A stretch of DNA of 64,000 nucleotides from the NCBI GenBank assembly GCA_014607495.2, contig CP053155.1:3162001-3226000 (forward strand), given 5' to 3'. Within the stretch, counting starts at the first letter, position 1; every line of letters starts with the position of its first letter. The translations under genes were made by a program, and so were the position numbers. Under the pieces are notes generated by a model that was given only the letters and a program-made list of their open reading frames with translations, searched no databases and was not told the origin of the DNA. The stretch comes from Carposina sasakii. Taxonomy: Eukaryota; Arthropoda; Insecta; Lepidoptera; Carposinidae. Shown here in pieces: positions 23,501 through 33,900 of this stretch.

Positions 23501-24254
23501 AATATTTACTGGAGAAGCGATAGCCTTGTTGGAAGCGGTTTCTTATGTTGAGTCCCATAAGTTGCATCAAACTCTCATTCTCTCGGACTCCAAGAGCTGT
23601 CTGCAGGACATTGTGAAATTCCCATTAAAATCTAGAGACAATATGTTCGTTATCCTGAAAATCAGAGAAATCCTTTATAAATGCAAGACCTCAGGCATCG
23701 ATGTAGTATTGGCATGGATACCTGGACATTCAGGTATTGTGGGAAACGAGGCTGTAGACTCACATGCTAAGCTCGCTGTTCACATGGGCCGCGACGTTTA
23801 CTTTAAGAACATATGTCGTGATTTACGGAACATGGCTAGCTCTACCTTGTCGAGTAGTTGGAACGATATATGGCAAAGAACCAAGCAAATAAAAGGTAAA
23901 CACTATGGTGCCATTCAAGAAGTTATCCCTCCTAAACCTTGGTTCTTTAAGTATAGACAAGCCGACAAGGCGACAACATCTACAATTATCCGGCTCCGAT
24001 TAGGTCATGTCTGTTCTCCTGTGTTCCTAGCGAAGATAAGAGTTAGAGATCATTCATTATGCGAGTGTGGCTTAGCTGAGGGTGACATTGATCACCTTCT
24101 TATATCTTGTCCTCTCCTAAAAGTCCCCCTCTACGATTGTTTGCCGGATGCCATTGCTCGTCCGGTAAATATATCCTTCCTTCTATCCCTAATTCCCTCT
24201 CCTTTTTTCCACTTCTTCTCCAAATATATTAAATTTAATAATATTAAATTGTAA
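20538..24254 (+). CDS. LINE ORF2 polyprotein (endonuclease, RT, RNase H)
   Basis: 1,238 codons with no stop. Residues 1 to about 230 form an APE-type endonuclease (LLQWNCQS near 5, SETWLKP near 35, GDFNCHHTMWG near 130, SDHVP near 205). The reverse transcriptase spans about 440-760, with FLDITAAYDNVH near 575, GLPQGSVLSPILYNLY near 635 and the catalytic YADD near 657. An RNase H domain spans about 945-1075 (YTDASK near 953, SDSKSC near 1016, PGHSGIVGNEAVD near 1062). A terminal Cys/His motif CEC...DHLLISC lies near 1175. All the catalytic signatures I can check are present. The ATG lies inside the end of ORF1, so translation needs reinitiation or a frame change. Confidence 0.95.
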   Translation: MAPLNLLQWNCQSTNFKKPDICHLINLYNPIAFAVSETWLKPESRFRIPGYSCLRDDRADGYAGCAMLVRRSSIFTQVFLPPHSSGLHVVAVRVTDITLVSVYIPHPNPSLISELDSILSRIPGATIVLGDFNCHHTMWGSYKIDANGISLLDLLDNRDFCIVNDGSKTRRASPSGNSSAVDLTLCSAGLASITSWKTLSHYYGSDHVPILISLTRSIPETPKQIPLLKHKLDLADWDKFSLTMDTSIANFPPISRTNYSEFYSKFYNSLMASADANIPLKKVGKRKIPSPPWWDAECTEAVQKRKLSESIFCTNMSMESYIAYQRTNAQTKRLLSKKKRSGWISFCEGLSPRSSSSLVWRNIKKFRGSLEVSSSVTTNDPSDWLEQFFDALAPPYVPPKNAFFPDPVSTVDLCFNSTDPMNDIFSYEELSCALNGLRNSSPGSDGVPYSFLVKSSSETKKTLLMLYNHFFIYGDLPDSWKHQIIVPILKPGKDPSIASSYRPIALSSVFAKVLEHLIKNRLEWILENRNSLSNNQFGFRRGMGTMDSLSILTSEIRLSLSQNQFLVGVFLDITAAYDNVHLPLLRQKMLKLSIPARLVDTISRLLMCRNISIRGSPLPARTLWKGLPQGSVLSPILYNLYTSDLDKSVDSFCNILQYADDIALYKSSVSVNEAESSLNRALYYLNVWLEEHGLSLSASKSSVVVFCRKRVPPTVKIYVDEVLIPVEDSVKFLGLTLDYKMTGVQHLNNVILKCNKNVNVLRAVSGVWWGSHPYCQKLLYNAIVRSHFDYGLYLLEPCSKLAMGKLDSIQSRCLRIICGAMKSSPINALQVECVDCPLSLRRQYLADRLYYKVLQSSHHHLHSLLNNLSNTVSTSAYWRNKNPPCLVKSYNNFQNLNISCFQFSLNPLFTSHFQSLVFVPDVILNFGLSKKQPGTNRIFNGIIENIWHDWLLIYTDASKLSDDSNVGAAVWIPKFKIILNQKCPPLSSIFTGEAIALLEAVSYVESHKLHQTLILSDSKSCLQDIVKFPLKSRDNMFVILKIREILYKCKTSGIDVVLAWIPGHSGIVGNEAVDSHAKLAVHMGRDVYFKNICRDLRNMASSTLSSSWNDIWQRTKQIKGKHYGAIQEVIPPKPWFFKYRQADKATTSTIIRLRLGHVCSPVFLAKIRVRDHSLCECGLAEGDIDHLLISCPLLKVPLYDCLPDAIARPVNISFLLSLIPSPFFHFFSKYIKFNNIKL

Positions 24255-24480
24255 TATGTATATTTATTGTATATTTTGTACATAATATCTATATGTAATC
24301 TATATTATTACTGATTATTCCCTTTACCCGTTTGGTCTGGGTCCCTGAAACTGATCATTTTCCTTTGTTATATATTTTTTTTATTTTTATATTTTTATTT
24401 ACGTTTGGATGTCAACACGTGACATTGGCAAAGTCTCCGTGTAAGCGAGAGAGACGCCATATCGCAAAATTGAATTGAAT

Positions 24481-24493
24481 TGAAGCGGGAGGT
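24481..24493 (+). repeat. LINE target-site duplication, 3' copy
   Basis: An exact match to 18984-18996, directly after the 'attgaattgaattga' tail. Confidence 0.85.
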
Positions 24494-24499
24494 TAGGTA

Positions 24500-24845
24500 C
24501 ATTTTAGGGTGCCGTAGCCAAATGGCAAAAGACGGGACCCTTAGTTTCATCTGTCTGTCTGTTCGTCCGTATGTCACAGCCACTTTTTTCCTAAACTATA
24601 AGAATTATATTGTTGAAACTTGGTAAGTAGATGGAACCACATTAAGATTTTCACACAAAAATAAAGAAAAAATTGGAGGATCCCAATACTTTGAATTAAA
24701 ACTAAATTTTTTTTCATCAAACCCATACGTGTGGGTGGGTTATCCATAGAAAGGTTTTCAAAAATGATATTGAGGTTTCTAATATCATTTTTTTTATAAA
24801 CTAAAATAGAATAATAGTATAAAAAAGTCATGTCATACGGGAGCC
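24500..24845 (+). repeat. 'ttagggtgccgtagcc' interspersed repeat copy
   Basis: 'agggtgccgtagccaaatgg', 'acgggacccttagtttcatc' and 'gtccgtatgtcacagcc' are hallmarks of the same family as 1730-1960 and 57332-57925. The LINE target site lies just before it. Confidence 0.6.
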
Positions 24846-25177
24846 TCCGCAATGATTTTGAAATTTAAAATTATTTGTGCACGTCCTGCCGGCAGGATGA
24901 GGTAACAGTCGGGCCTGCAAACAACTAGGCCTGCTGCACAGGTGTTGGTCTGACCGGTGGAGTGGATTTCCGGCCCGCATTGTTGTACAAAAATGGATGT
25001 ATTCTTCTCCATGACAGATAAACAAACTTTAACAGACGGGACTTATAAACGCCGGTTCCCTGGCAACGGCGGCGCTGCTGCCTGCTGTCCAGGGATTTGG
25101 TATCTCCTCACATTTCTATGGATTGGAATGAGCCTTAATATCTGAAACATGTCTCTGCCAATCAATGGTATTTTGAT
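24846..25177. other. Unassigned sequence between repeat and env fragment
   Basis: It is GC-richer than its surroundings ('ctggcaacggcggcgctgct' near 25060) and contains two short ORFs without recognisable motifs. It may belong to a decayed retroelement continuous with the env fragment, but nothing in it shows this directly. Confidence 0.25.
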
Positions 25178-25977
25178 TTAAAATATTATGTATACATTCC
25201 ACTTCCGAGCACGAACTTGTAATAAATTATAAATTTCGTAATAGTCATAGCTGTGGACCAGGAGAAATAAATCTTTCGGGAGTTGTCTTGATATCGTATT
25301 CAGTTCTTCTTTTAACTGGTTCGGAGTTAATAGATGAAAGTTAAATTTTCCATGATATACATTAGTAAGAGTATTTATTAATGTTTGTTGAATACTTTTT
25401 AGATTTGAAAATACAGTGTTTGCTATCATTTCAGTACTTAGAAATTCATTCATTATAGACACATTTTGTAGTTGATCTTTGAATTGATTTAATCCAATTT
25501 GCAGTAAATTCAATTTCTTGTTTACAATTTTGTGGTGCTTATCTATGATTTCTTCAGTATGTTTTAGCAGGTTAAGCTCTGACTCAACAACAGACGTTTG
25601 GTTCCGCCACAGTGATGCGAGGTGCTTTTGATTGTCTCGCAACAAATGGATGTCTTGAGTATACTTGTCTGCAAATCTCGCGTCGAGAACTCCAAATAGA
25701 CTGTTAGCGACGTATCCCACACCATCGATGAGTCCGCGACGCCGAAGACGATGCGAGCCCTTAGATGACTCATCTATTGATAAGATATTGTTATAATATT
25801 GAAGTTCGGCGAACTCGTGTTGTAGTTGTAACATGATGCCGTCGCAATGTGACCGCTCTTTGATAAAGGTACATAAATGATCTAAATATTGTATGTATTT
25901 ATTTAGAGCCTCGCTGCCATGTTTATAGGGTGTTATGTCTTGGTAGACTATTAGGCGCCAGTCGTCTTGGTTATACT
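25178..25977 (-). pseudogene. Endogenous retrovirus env fragment (errantivirus/baculovirus F-like)
   Basis: An open frame of 218 codons runs from 25834 to 25178. The same frame stays open about 47 codons further upstream, to a TAG near 25976. Features seen are a basic R-x-x-R furin-like site about residue 30 of the 218, then directly a hydrophobic glycine-containing stretch (GLIDGVGYVANSLFGVLD) placed like a fusion peptide, then a long heptad-rich helix region. This is the layout of the Env of insect errantiviruses and of the related baculovirus F protein. The surface subunit is mostly missing, no membrane anchor follows, and no gag or pol lies beside it, so this is a truncated, inactive relic. 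Host co-option cannot be judged from sequence alone. Confidence 0.75.
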
Positions 25978-26640
25978 ATCGAAATAGACACTGTTATTTT
26001 GAAGTGGGGTAATATTATATGCGCCTTTGATTTATCAAAAAAATTGGAACGGCACCACGGAATCTATACATAAAAAGTAATAACTGTTATAAGCAACATA
26101 TTTTAAATTAAACCTTATGCAATTACCATAAGACATGAATTTGCTTGAAACAAATTATCACTCTATGCAGCTTACAGCAGTGTCCTGTCACTTATTCAGC
26201 TTACACTGATTTGATGTTCTAGGCAGAGACACATGTTTGTCGAACATTTGCTCCAACAAATCACCATTGGCGTGTTCAACTATACAGCATTGGTGCTTTG
26301 ATAAACATAGGAAGACTTTCAGTTGTAAAATTTCATACAAGTTTTTATTTAAATTCCCATTAGTGCTAAATTTTTGAATCCTGGACCATATCCCGGTGAT
26401 CAATTTAGCTTAAATTTTACATTATTATCATGTTATTTAGATGACAAAGCTATGATTTTTGAACTTTGACCAGAGATATCTTTTAATCACGATGTTTAAA
26501 AGGTCTGATCACTAAAAAATGGTACCTATTTGGTCTTAATTTGAAAAATAAACTTCAACATAACAATAATTTTTAGTTCGTGTAATAAGCTAGTTGTAAA
26601 ATGTTTTTATTTATTAGCATTAAATGTTTTTTTTTTTTTA
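25978..26640. other. AT-rich spacer with one unassigned minus-strand ORF
   Basis: A 71-codon minus-strand ORF (26403-26188) in the same orientation as the env fragment shows no motif I recognise. It could be a piece of the same decayed element or chance. Nothing else is visible. Confidence 0.2.
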
Positions 26641-26644
26641 TAAT

Positions 26645-26970
26645 AAAATGTAACGGAAGTGGAGAGGAGGTGTACTGACTCGGGAGTGGTGTGGTGAGGA
26701 GCGCTGATTGGTTAGAGGAGAGGAGAGGGGATGGGATATATAAGCCTGTGCAGAGGAGAAGCTGGGGTTACTTTTCGAATGGAATAAAACTGTATTTTAA
26801 TTTATTATTTTGTAAGGGTAAAATTAAATTAAAAAGTATTATAATTATTGTTTTGTGTTTAAGTAAAGATTAAAGTTATTAAGTCAATTATTATCTTAAT
26901 CATTTTATACGAGTCGTTATAAAAATATTAACACGTTGACGTGTGACTACTATTTGCAGAGTTGGATTAA
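26645..26970 (+). mobile_element. Possible solo LTR
   Basis: A 'tgtaacggaagtgg' start, a purine-rich GC-richer block, a TATA-like 'gatatataagcc' (about 26736) and 'ggaataaaactg' with AATAAA about 45 bases later form a U3-R-like promoter/poly(A) arrangement. No second copy, clear end or target duplication was found. An ordinary repeat is also possible. Confidence 0.3.
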
Positions 26971-27699
26971 GTTGGTCTCCCACCACCAACACATGTGAGG
27001 TCGTATATTGACGTTGGGCCAATATATCATTTTAGGCCAATGTTTTTTACATCCGATCATCGTAATAAAAAATCATAATAAATTATTTTTTAAAAGTATT
27101 TTTGATTGAAAATGTAATATTATCCGCTGATTATTAACATGAAATGAAACCTTTTGAAGATTATGCACTTAAAGTATGATATTCCCTCAGAAACATTCAC
27201 TTTTCAGGTTTTTTTTTGCATTTTAGCACGTCTTGTCTATACCGCTGTCATAGATGAACTAAATCTATCTTGTGATCTGCGTTTGACAGTTTTGAGCAGA
27301 TCACGGACGTTCCGTATATTGAGAGCTGACCCTATATCTAGTAATAATTCATCTAAGGGTATAGGTATGTAGGTAGAGGTACACGTAAAATCTTTTTATA
27401 GATGTTGTTGTAGCAGTTGCGTTGGACGCTAAAATTATCTTATCATTTTGGAACTTAGCCTTACTTACAATTTTTTAAAATCTCATTTTGAAAGAAACAA
27501 AGGAATTCAAAGGATGTTTGTTCATGTTAGATTAGACGATTAGTACCTACTTAAACCTCTTTATACCACAATTTATAAGTGTTTCATTTTCATTAAATTA
27601 TTTTTATTGAGGTAGGTAGGTATTCTATCTTTTATAGAGCATTACAACGTTTTGTGATTTCTTATATTGTTACCATAGACAACAGCGTGGACATTTGGC

Positions 27700-27948
27700 T
27701 GTATAGTTAGTAATTTATTTGGCATTGGAATCTAGGCATTTCCAAAAAACAGAATTGTCTATTGTTTAAACCGCCATCGGAGCGTCTGCTGCATCGTCAC
27801 ATTTGTTGAAAGAAATATTTGTTATATTCTTGATTACAATGTAATTCTATTGACTAGCTTACGACTAATTCTTAGTTGTGTGTTATTTAATTTATTAGTT
27901 TTACCGTACAAAGCTTCAGCCGTGTTTGTACGACGTATAACAATCAAG
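27700..27948 (+). promoter_or_regulatory. Probable Top2 promoter and 5' leader
   Basis: The region just upstream of the inferred Top2 start is free of recognisable repeats, unlike the rest of the spacer. I see no convincing TATA box. The start ATG (27949) has an A at -3 and a G at +4. The transcription start is not determined. Confidence 0.35.
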
Positions 27949-30900
27949 ATGGCTGATATAAAGGTAAGCTAGCAAGCCGTCTTGGCGGCATTTTTATTGT
28001 TAACGGTCGTTTTTAGTGTTATGTTGTATTTTCATATATAATAAACGAATGCATTGTCGTTTTAATTCACGTCTACTGGGTCAAACGTTTCTGCTTCTTA
28101 CATTTTCCTAAGGTCTGACCTTGTATCGCGGAGTTGTTGATGAATTGGCTTTCTCAAAAACTTTTATTGTACTGAAAGTACTTCAGTAAATCTGTTATTA
28201 TTTGTATAAATAAAAATATAGGTATATAAGTTGCTTACGTTATTACACGGCGTTTCGACGGACCTGTTTTTTAAATTCAGTCAACTACCCTCAGAAATTG
28301 ATTTATTCATAGATACCTAGTCGTGATCCGTATATGTACTCAAATTATTGTATAAATTTAAATTATTTCGATATATTATGATCATCATATAAAAAGCAGA
28401 GCACCAAGGGCCGATAGAACCACATGGTGCCACTTCTGACCGATTTTGAGGGTAAAGTTGAGATGTACAAGTTTGGTTAGTAGTGACAGTTGGTCAGCCC
28501 ATCGCCTACAAAACACAAAGACCCTCTTGTCCCTCCACTGACTTGTACAGTATGCCCGGGAAGAGAAACAGCTGTAGTTTTATAAGTTTTTTTTTCACTC
28601 CCAGAGCATCATAGAAGTTTATATATGTCCCTTTATGTCTCTCCATCAATGTTAAGGAAGGAGAGGGACAGACCTGACTAAATTTAAGATTATGTTAAGT
28701 GTGACAGTCAGCATCAACTATAGTATTGTTTACCCCGTTTCATATGCCTCTTTTGCACATTGATGATTTGATTTAAAAAAAATTGCTCAGCTAAATTCTT
28801 AGTTATTTGAGTATAGCTGCAGCAAATGGTTTAAAAGTTCTTATTCGTAAATACAGTATAGTGCTACTGCACTACTGTTTTAGTACAGTATTATTGCCTA
28901 CACTACAGTATGTAAATACAGAGAAATTGAGAAATTTACAAAAGAAATGCATACAAAGGTGTGAATCAGCAAATAACTTAAAGTTAATTTTATTTTTCTA
29001 TGTTCTTAGTCAATGTTCAACAAAATGAGTGGTGCGGCCCAAAATGGCACGGCATCCTCTCCACCGGCAAAAGCGCAGAAAGGGTCTATCGAAAAGATAT
29101 ACCAGAAGAAATCACAGCTTGAGCATATTTTGCTCAGACCTGACACATACATTGGTTCCGTTGAGCGGGCCACTGAAAATATGTGGGTTTATGACAAAAG
29201 CAAGGAATGCATGGTTCAAAGAGAAATTACTTTTGTACCTGGTATGTAATATAGTAGCTTCATTTATCACTATTATCTATGTTAATATAGTCTCTAAATA
29301 AGTTTAAATTTCTAAATTAACATAACTTTTTCAGGTTTGTACAAAATTTATGATGAAATTCTGGTGAATGCAGCTGACAACAAACAAAGGGACCCCAAGA
29401 TGGATGTTATAAAAATTGAAATTAATCAGGAACAAAATACAGTGTCTGTTTATAACAATGGATGTGGTATCCCCGTGGTTATGCACAAGGAGGAGAAAAT
29501 GTATGTACCAACTATGATTTTTGGCCACCTTCTCACCTCATCAAATTACAATGATGAAGAGGAAAAAGTTACTGGTGGCAGGAATGGGTATGGTGCAAAA
29601 CTTTGTAACATTTTCTCAACAAAGTTCACAGTGGAGACTGCATCAAAGCAATACAAGAAACATTTCAAACAGACTTGGGGCTCCAACATGACGAAGGCTT
29701 CCGAGCCTAAAATTAAGGAATCCGGTAAAGATGATGACTTTACTAAAATCACTTTTAGCCCTGATTTGGCTAAGTTCAAAATGGATAAACTTGAAGATGA
29801 CATTGTCGCATTAATGTCGCGACGTGCTTACGACGTCGCTGCCTCCTCACAAGGGGTTAAAGTGTACTTGAACGGTGAGAGGATAAAGATTAATAAGTTT
29901 AAAGATTATATTGACATGTACATAAAAGGGAAGGAGGATGAAAATGGACAGCCCCTTAAGGTTGTATATGAGAAGGTCAATGACCGCTGGGAGGTTGCAT
30001 TGACTTTGTCAGACAGAGGATTTCAACAAGTATCGTTTGTCAATTCTATTGCTACCACAAAGGGTGGTAAACATGTTGACTCAGTATCTGACAGTATAGT
30101 TAAAAGTGTACTAGAAGTATTAAAAAAGAAGAATAAAGGAGGAGTTAATATCAAACCTTTTCAGGTTAAGAATCACATGTGGGTGTTCATTAACTGCCTC
30201 ATTGTAAACCCAACCTTTGATTCACAAACTAAAGAGAACATGACCCTGCAAGCAAAGAGTTTTGGTTCCAAATGTAACTTCTCTGAAAAGTTTATAACTG
30301 CTGTATCTAAGTCAGGTTTAGTAGAGTCTGTGCTTACGTGGGCCAAATTCAAAGCGCAAACTGAACTAGTTAAAGCATCTGGTAAGAAACAGAGCAAACT
30401 GAAAGGTATACCGAAATTGGAAGACGCGAACGATGCAGGAACTAAAAACGCGCATTTATGTACATTGATTCTCACTGAGGGAGATTCGGCGAAGACGTTG
30501 GCGGTGTCCGGACTTAGTGTAGTCGGCCGCGACCATTACGGCGTGTTCCCTTTGAAGGGTAAACCTCTGAACGTGCGCGATGCGTCACATAAACAGGTAT
30601 TAGAAAACGTCGAAATAAACAATGTCATAAAAATTGTGGGGCTCCAGTACAAAAAGAAATACAACACAATGGATGACTTGAAGTCTTTACGATATGGCAA
30701 AATGATGATAATGGCTGATCAGGATCAGGATGGATCACATATCAAGGGGTTGATCATCAACTTCATCCATCACAATTGGCCTGAACTGTTAAAATTGCCA
30801 TTCTTAGAAGAGTTCATCACGCCTATCGTAAAAGCAACTAAAAAGGACAAAGAGGTATCCTTTTACTCCTTACCAGAGTTTGAGGAATGGAAGCGCGACA

Positions 30901-33900
30901 CTGAGAACCATCACACATACAATATCAAATACTACAAAGGTTTGGGTACCTCCACATCCAAGGAGGCCAAAGAATATTTCCAGAACATGGATAGGCATAG
31001 GATTAAGTTTAAGTACAGTGGTCCGACTGATGATCATCATATTGAGCTGGCATTCTCAAAGAAAGGAGCGGACCAGAGGAAGGAGTGGCTGACCAGTCAC
31101 ATGGACGAAGTGAAGAGACGGAAGGAGATTGGGTTGCCGGAGCGGTATCTTTACACCAAAGATACCAAGACTGTCACATATGCTGACTTTGTTAACTTGG
31201 AGCTGGTTTTGTTCTCCAATGGTGACAATGTTAGGTAAATCTAGTTTTGGTTATTGTAGAAATCTTTATAGCTTTAGTTAGTCATGTCATCACTCTTATT
31301 ATGAAAGTTTGTGATTCATTGTCTGCTTACTATTCTTGTTTTTAAAGTGTCACAAAGTCATTCTGTTGTTTGGTGTTCCAAATACATATTAAGTATCTTT
31401 TCTAGCCATATCTTTGAATAATTTAATATATAATAATCTTCAAGTCCATTTACCAAACCTCTGAATAATTTAATGCAGATACCTACTCTGTAAGTTGATA
31501 TAATCTTACAATTTCAGATCTATCCCCTCAATGATAGATGGCTTTAAGCCCGGGCAGAGGAAGGTGATATTCACGTGTATGAAGAGGAATGACAAACGAG
31601 AGGTCAAAGTGGCTCAACTGGCGGGGTCCGTGGCGGAACATTCGGCATACCATCACGGTAAATACATTTCTGACCATATTATATTTTAAATGCCCATTTA
31701 CATATCATTTTCTTGCAAAGGCAATGCTTATCATTGACTGTGTGATCCAAATTGAATAATTACATCAATTGTGTTGTAATTTCTATTTAATGGGTATCTA
31801 CTATCTATCATACAGCATGTAAGAAACAGTTTAAAAATGCATGTATAGGACAGATTTTGTATAAGATCTTATAAATTGAAATAAAATTTTTGTAGTTTAC
31901 TACAACCCCAGGTTTTAATTAAACCTGTTTTCGAAAAATCGGGTACAGCTTTTTTGGAAGCAAAAATGTATGAAAAAGTATGGTTCGTTTTTACTAGATG
32001 ACAGGACCACGAAACAGCCCCCCATATTAGATGACGAAAAGATGTGGTCGTGTCGTTACCGTATCGTCTAGTGGAAAAACGCTCAATTACTATTTAGTTA
32101 GCTAATTGATTTATTAATTACAGGTGAGCAGTCACTAGCCATGACAATAGTGAACTTGGCACAGAACTATGTGGGTTCTAACAACATAAACCTGCTGGAG
32201 CCCCGAGGTCAGTTTGGTACGAGGCTCAGCGGAGGCAAGGATTCAGCCAGCCCCAGATATATATTCACCATGATGTCTCCGCTGACCAGGCTGATATTCC
32301 ATCCGCATGACGATCCACTGCTGGTTGTGAGTAAAAATAAAAATAAATAATTTATTACTACCCACGACTAGCGGCCTTCCACGACTCCGCGTAAGGGGGC
32401 ATTGCGTCCGTGCGAAGCCGGGGCGGGTCCCTAGTTATATATAAACCTTTCTCTTGTTTCACTCTATCTATTTAAAAAAACCGCATCAAAATCCGTTGCA
32501 TAGTTTTAAAGATCTAAGCATACATAGAGACAAACAGCAAATCAATATTATAATTTAAACTTCCTGCCAGCTTGCTCTTAACAAAGGCCTCCCCTAGTAT
32601 GCTCTATAGTATTTTATTCCTAGCCTTTCTTCTCCTCCATATTGCTCCAACTACTTTCCAAATTTTATCTTCCTATCTTTGTCTATGTCTTCCCCCGTTT
32701 CTTTTTCCATCGATATGGTTTGGGCGAGGGTTTCTCGACCAAACGCCCGATCATTCTGTTATATTGATCTTTATGACAATACATTTTCCTACTCTTGATG
32801 ACCTATCAATTAATGGTTTGGTTAGGTTAGACAAAAGACGCACGAGCCGAGCGAGCGGAGCGAGCGTATCCGGCGATTAGAGCAAATACAATACTGTAAT
32901 AACTTATTAAAAAAAAACTACTTGATAGTGTTGTTAGTTTATGCATTATGTTATTTAGTGACCTGTTTGTTCGTATTTTTGAATCTGTGACCAAAAATAC
33001 CAAAATTTTTTGCCACCATTTTAAGTGATAAGTAATTTTAATGTTTCCAGCACGAATTTGAAGACAACCAGAAGATTGAACCAGTGTACTACCTCCCGAT
33101 CATTCCAATGGTGCTTGTTAACGGTGCTGAGGGCATTGGTACGGGCTGGTCCACCAAGATCCCTAACTACAACCCTAGGGATATTGTCAAGAATATTCGG
33201 TAAGGATTTTTATTGAATTATTATGGTTTGGCAGTGAAACCTATCACTATCTTAGAAACTGTAAATTTACTTAATTCAATTGCCTATTGGGTTAAATTCA
33301 TTACTTATCTATCTGTATAGTTTTTGTGGCGTGAAATTATAAGCAATAACTTTGATATTCACTGTTGCAGTGCTACGTTTATTAGACCCCCTTACGCGAC
33401 TAATATCTTTTCAACACAAATAAGGTCATTGCTAACTATCGAACGCCCACGACTTCGTGCGCGTAAAGGGAAATTTCATCTGTGTTAAGCTAGGGCGGGT
33501 CGTTACTTATACATCCTCTTGAATCACTCTCTGGTAAAAAACCGTATCAAAATCTGTTGCGTAGATATAAGCAAACATAGGGACAGACAGATAGCGGAAA
33601 GTGACTTCGTTTTGTAATAACTATGTAGTGAAGATCATCGTCGTCATCATCAGCCTATTGCAGTCCACTGCTGGACGTAGGCCTTCCCTAGAACATGCCA
33701 CAAGGCTCGATCTCCCGTTTTTGCTATCCACTACCAGACGTCCTCTTGTAAGTCATGGGTCCATCTGGCCGGAGGGCGTCCAACGCTACGCTTGAGAACC
33801 CGCTTACTCCACCGTCCATCGGTGAAGTGAAGATCGTAATAAAATCAAATTTTCATTCCAGTCGGATGTTAGACGGCGAAGAGCCGAAAGTAATGCATCC

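Larger units (their letters stand above)
18997..24480 (+). mobile_element. Full-length non-LTR retrotransposon, I/LOA-like group
   Basis: This element of about 5.5 kb has a 160 bp 5' leader, two intact ORFs and a 3' UTR. It ends in an 'attga' tail repeat (about three units) and is framed by a 13 bp target-site duplication. The order endonuclease, reverse transcriptase, RNase H in ORF2, with a zinc-knuckle ORF1, fits I-, LOA- or R1-type elements. Jockey and CR1 elements generally lack RNase H. The clade assignment is my inference. Unbroken ORFs and an exact duplication indicate a recent insertion. It landed in the TMEM223-Top2 spacer beside another repeat. Confidence 0.93.

Noticed and set aside
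33755..33861. Extended ORF upstream of Top2 exon 7
   Set aside because: The open frame extends into a SINE-like repeat. The conserved protein resumes exactly at the acceptor before 33862.
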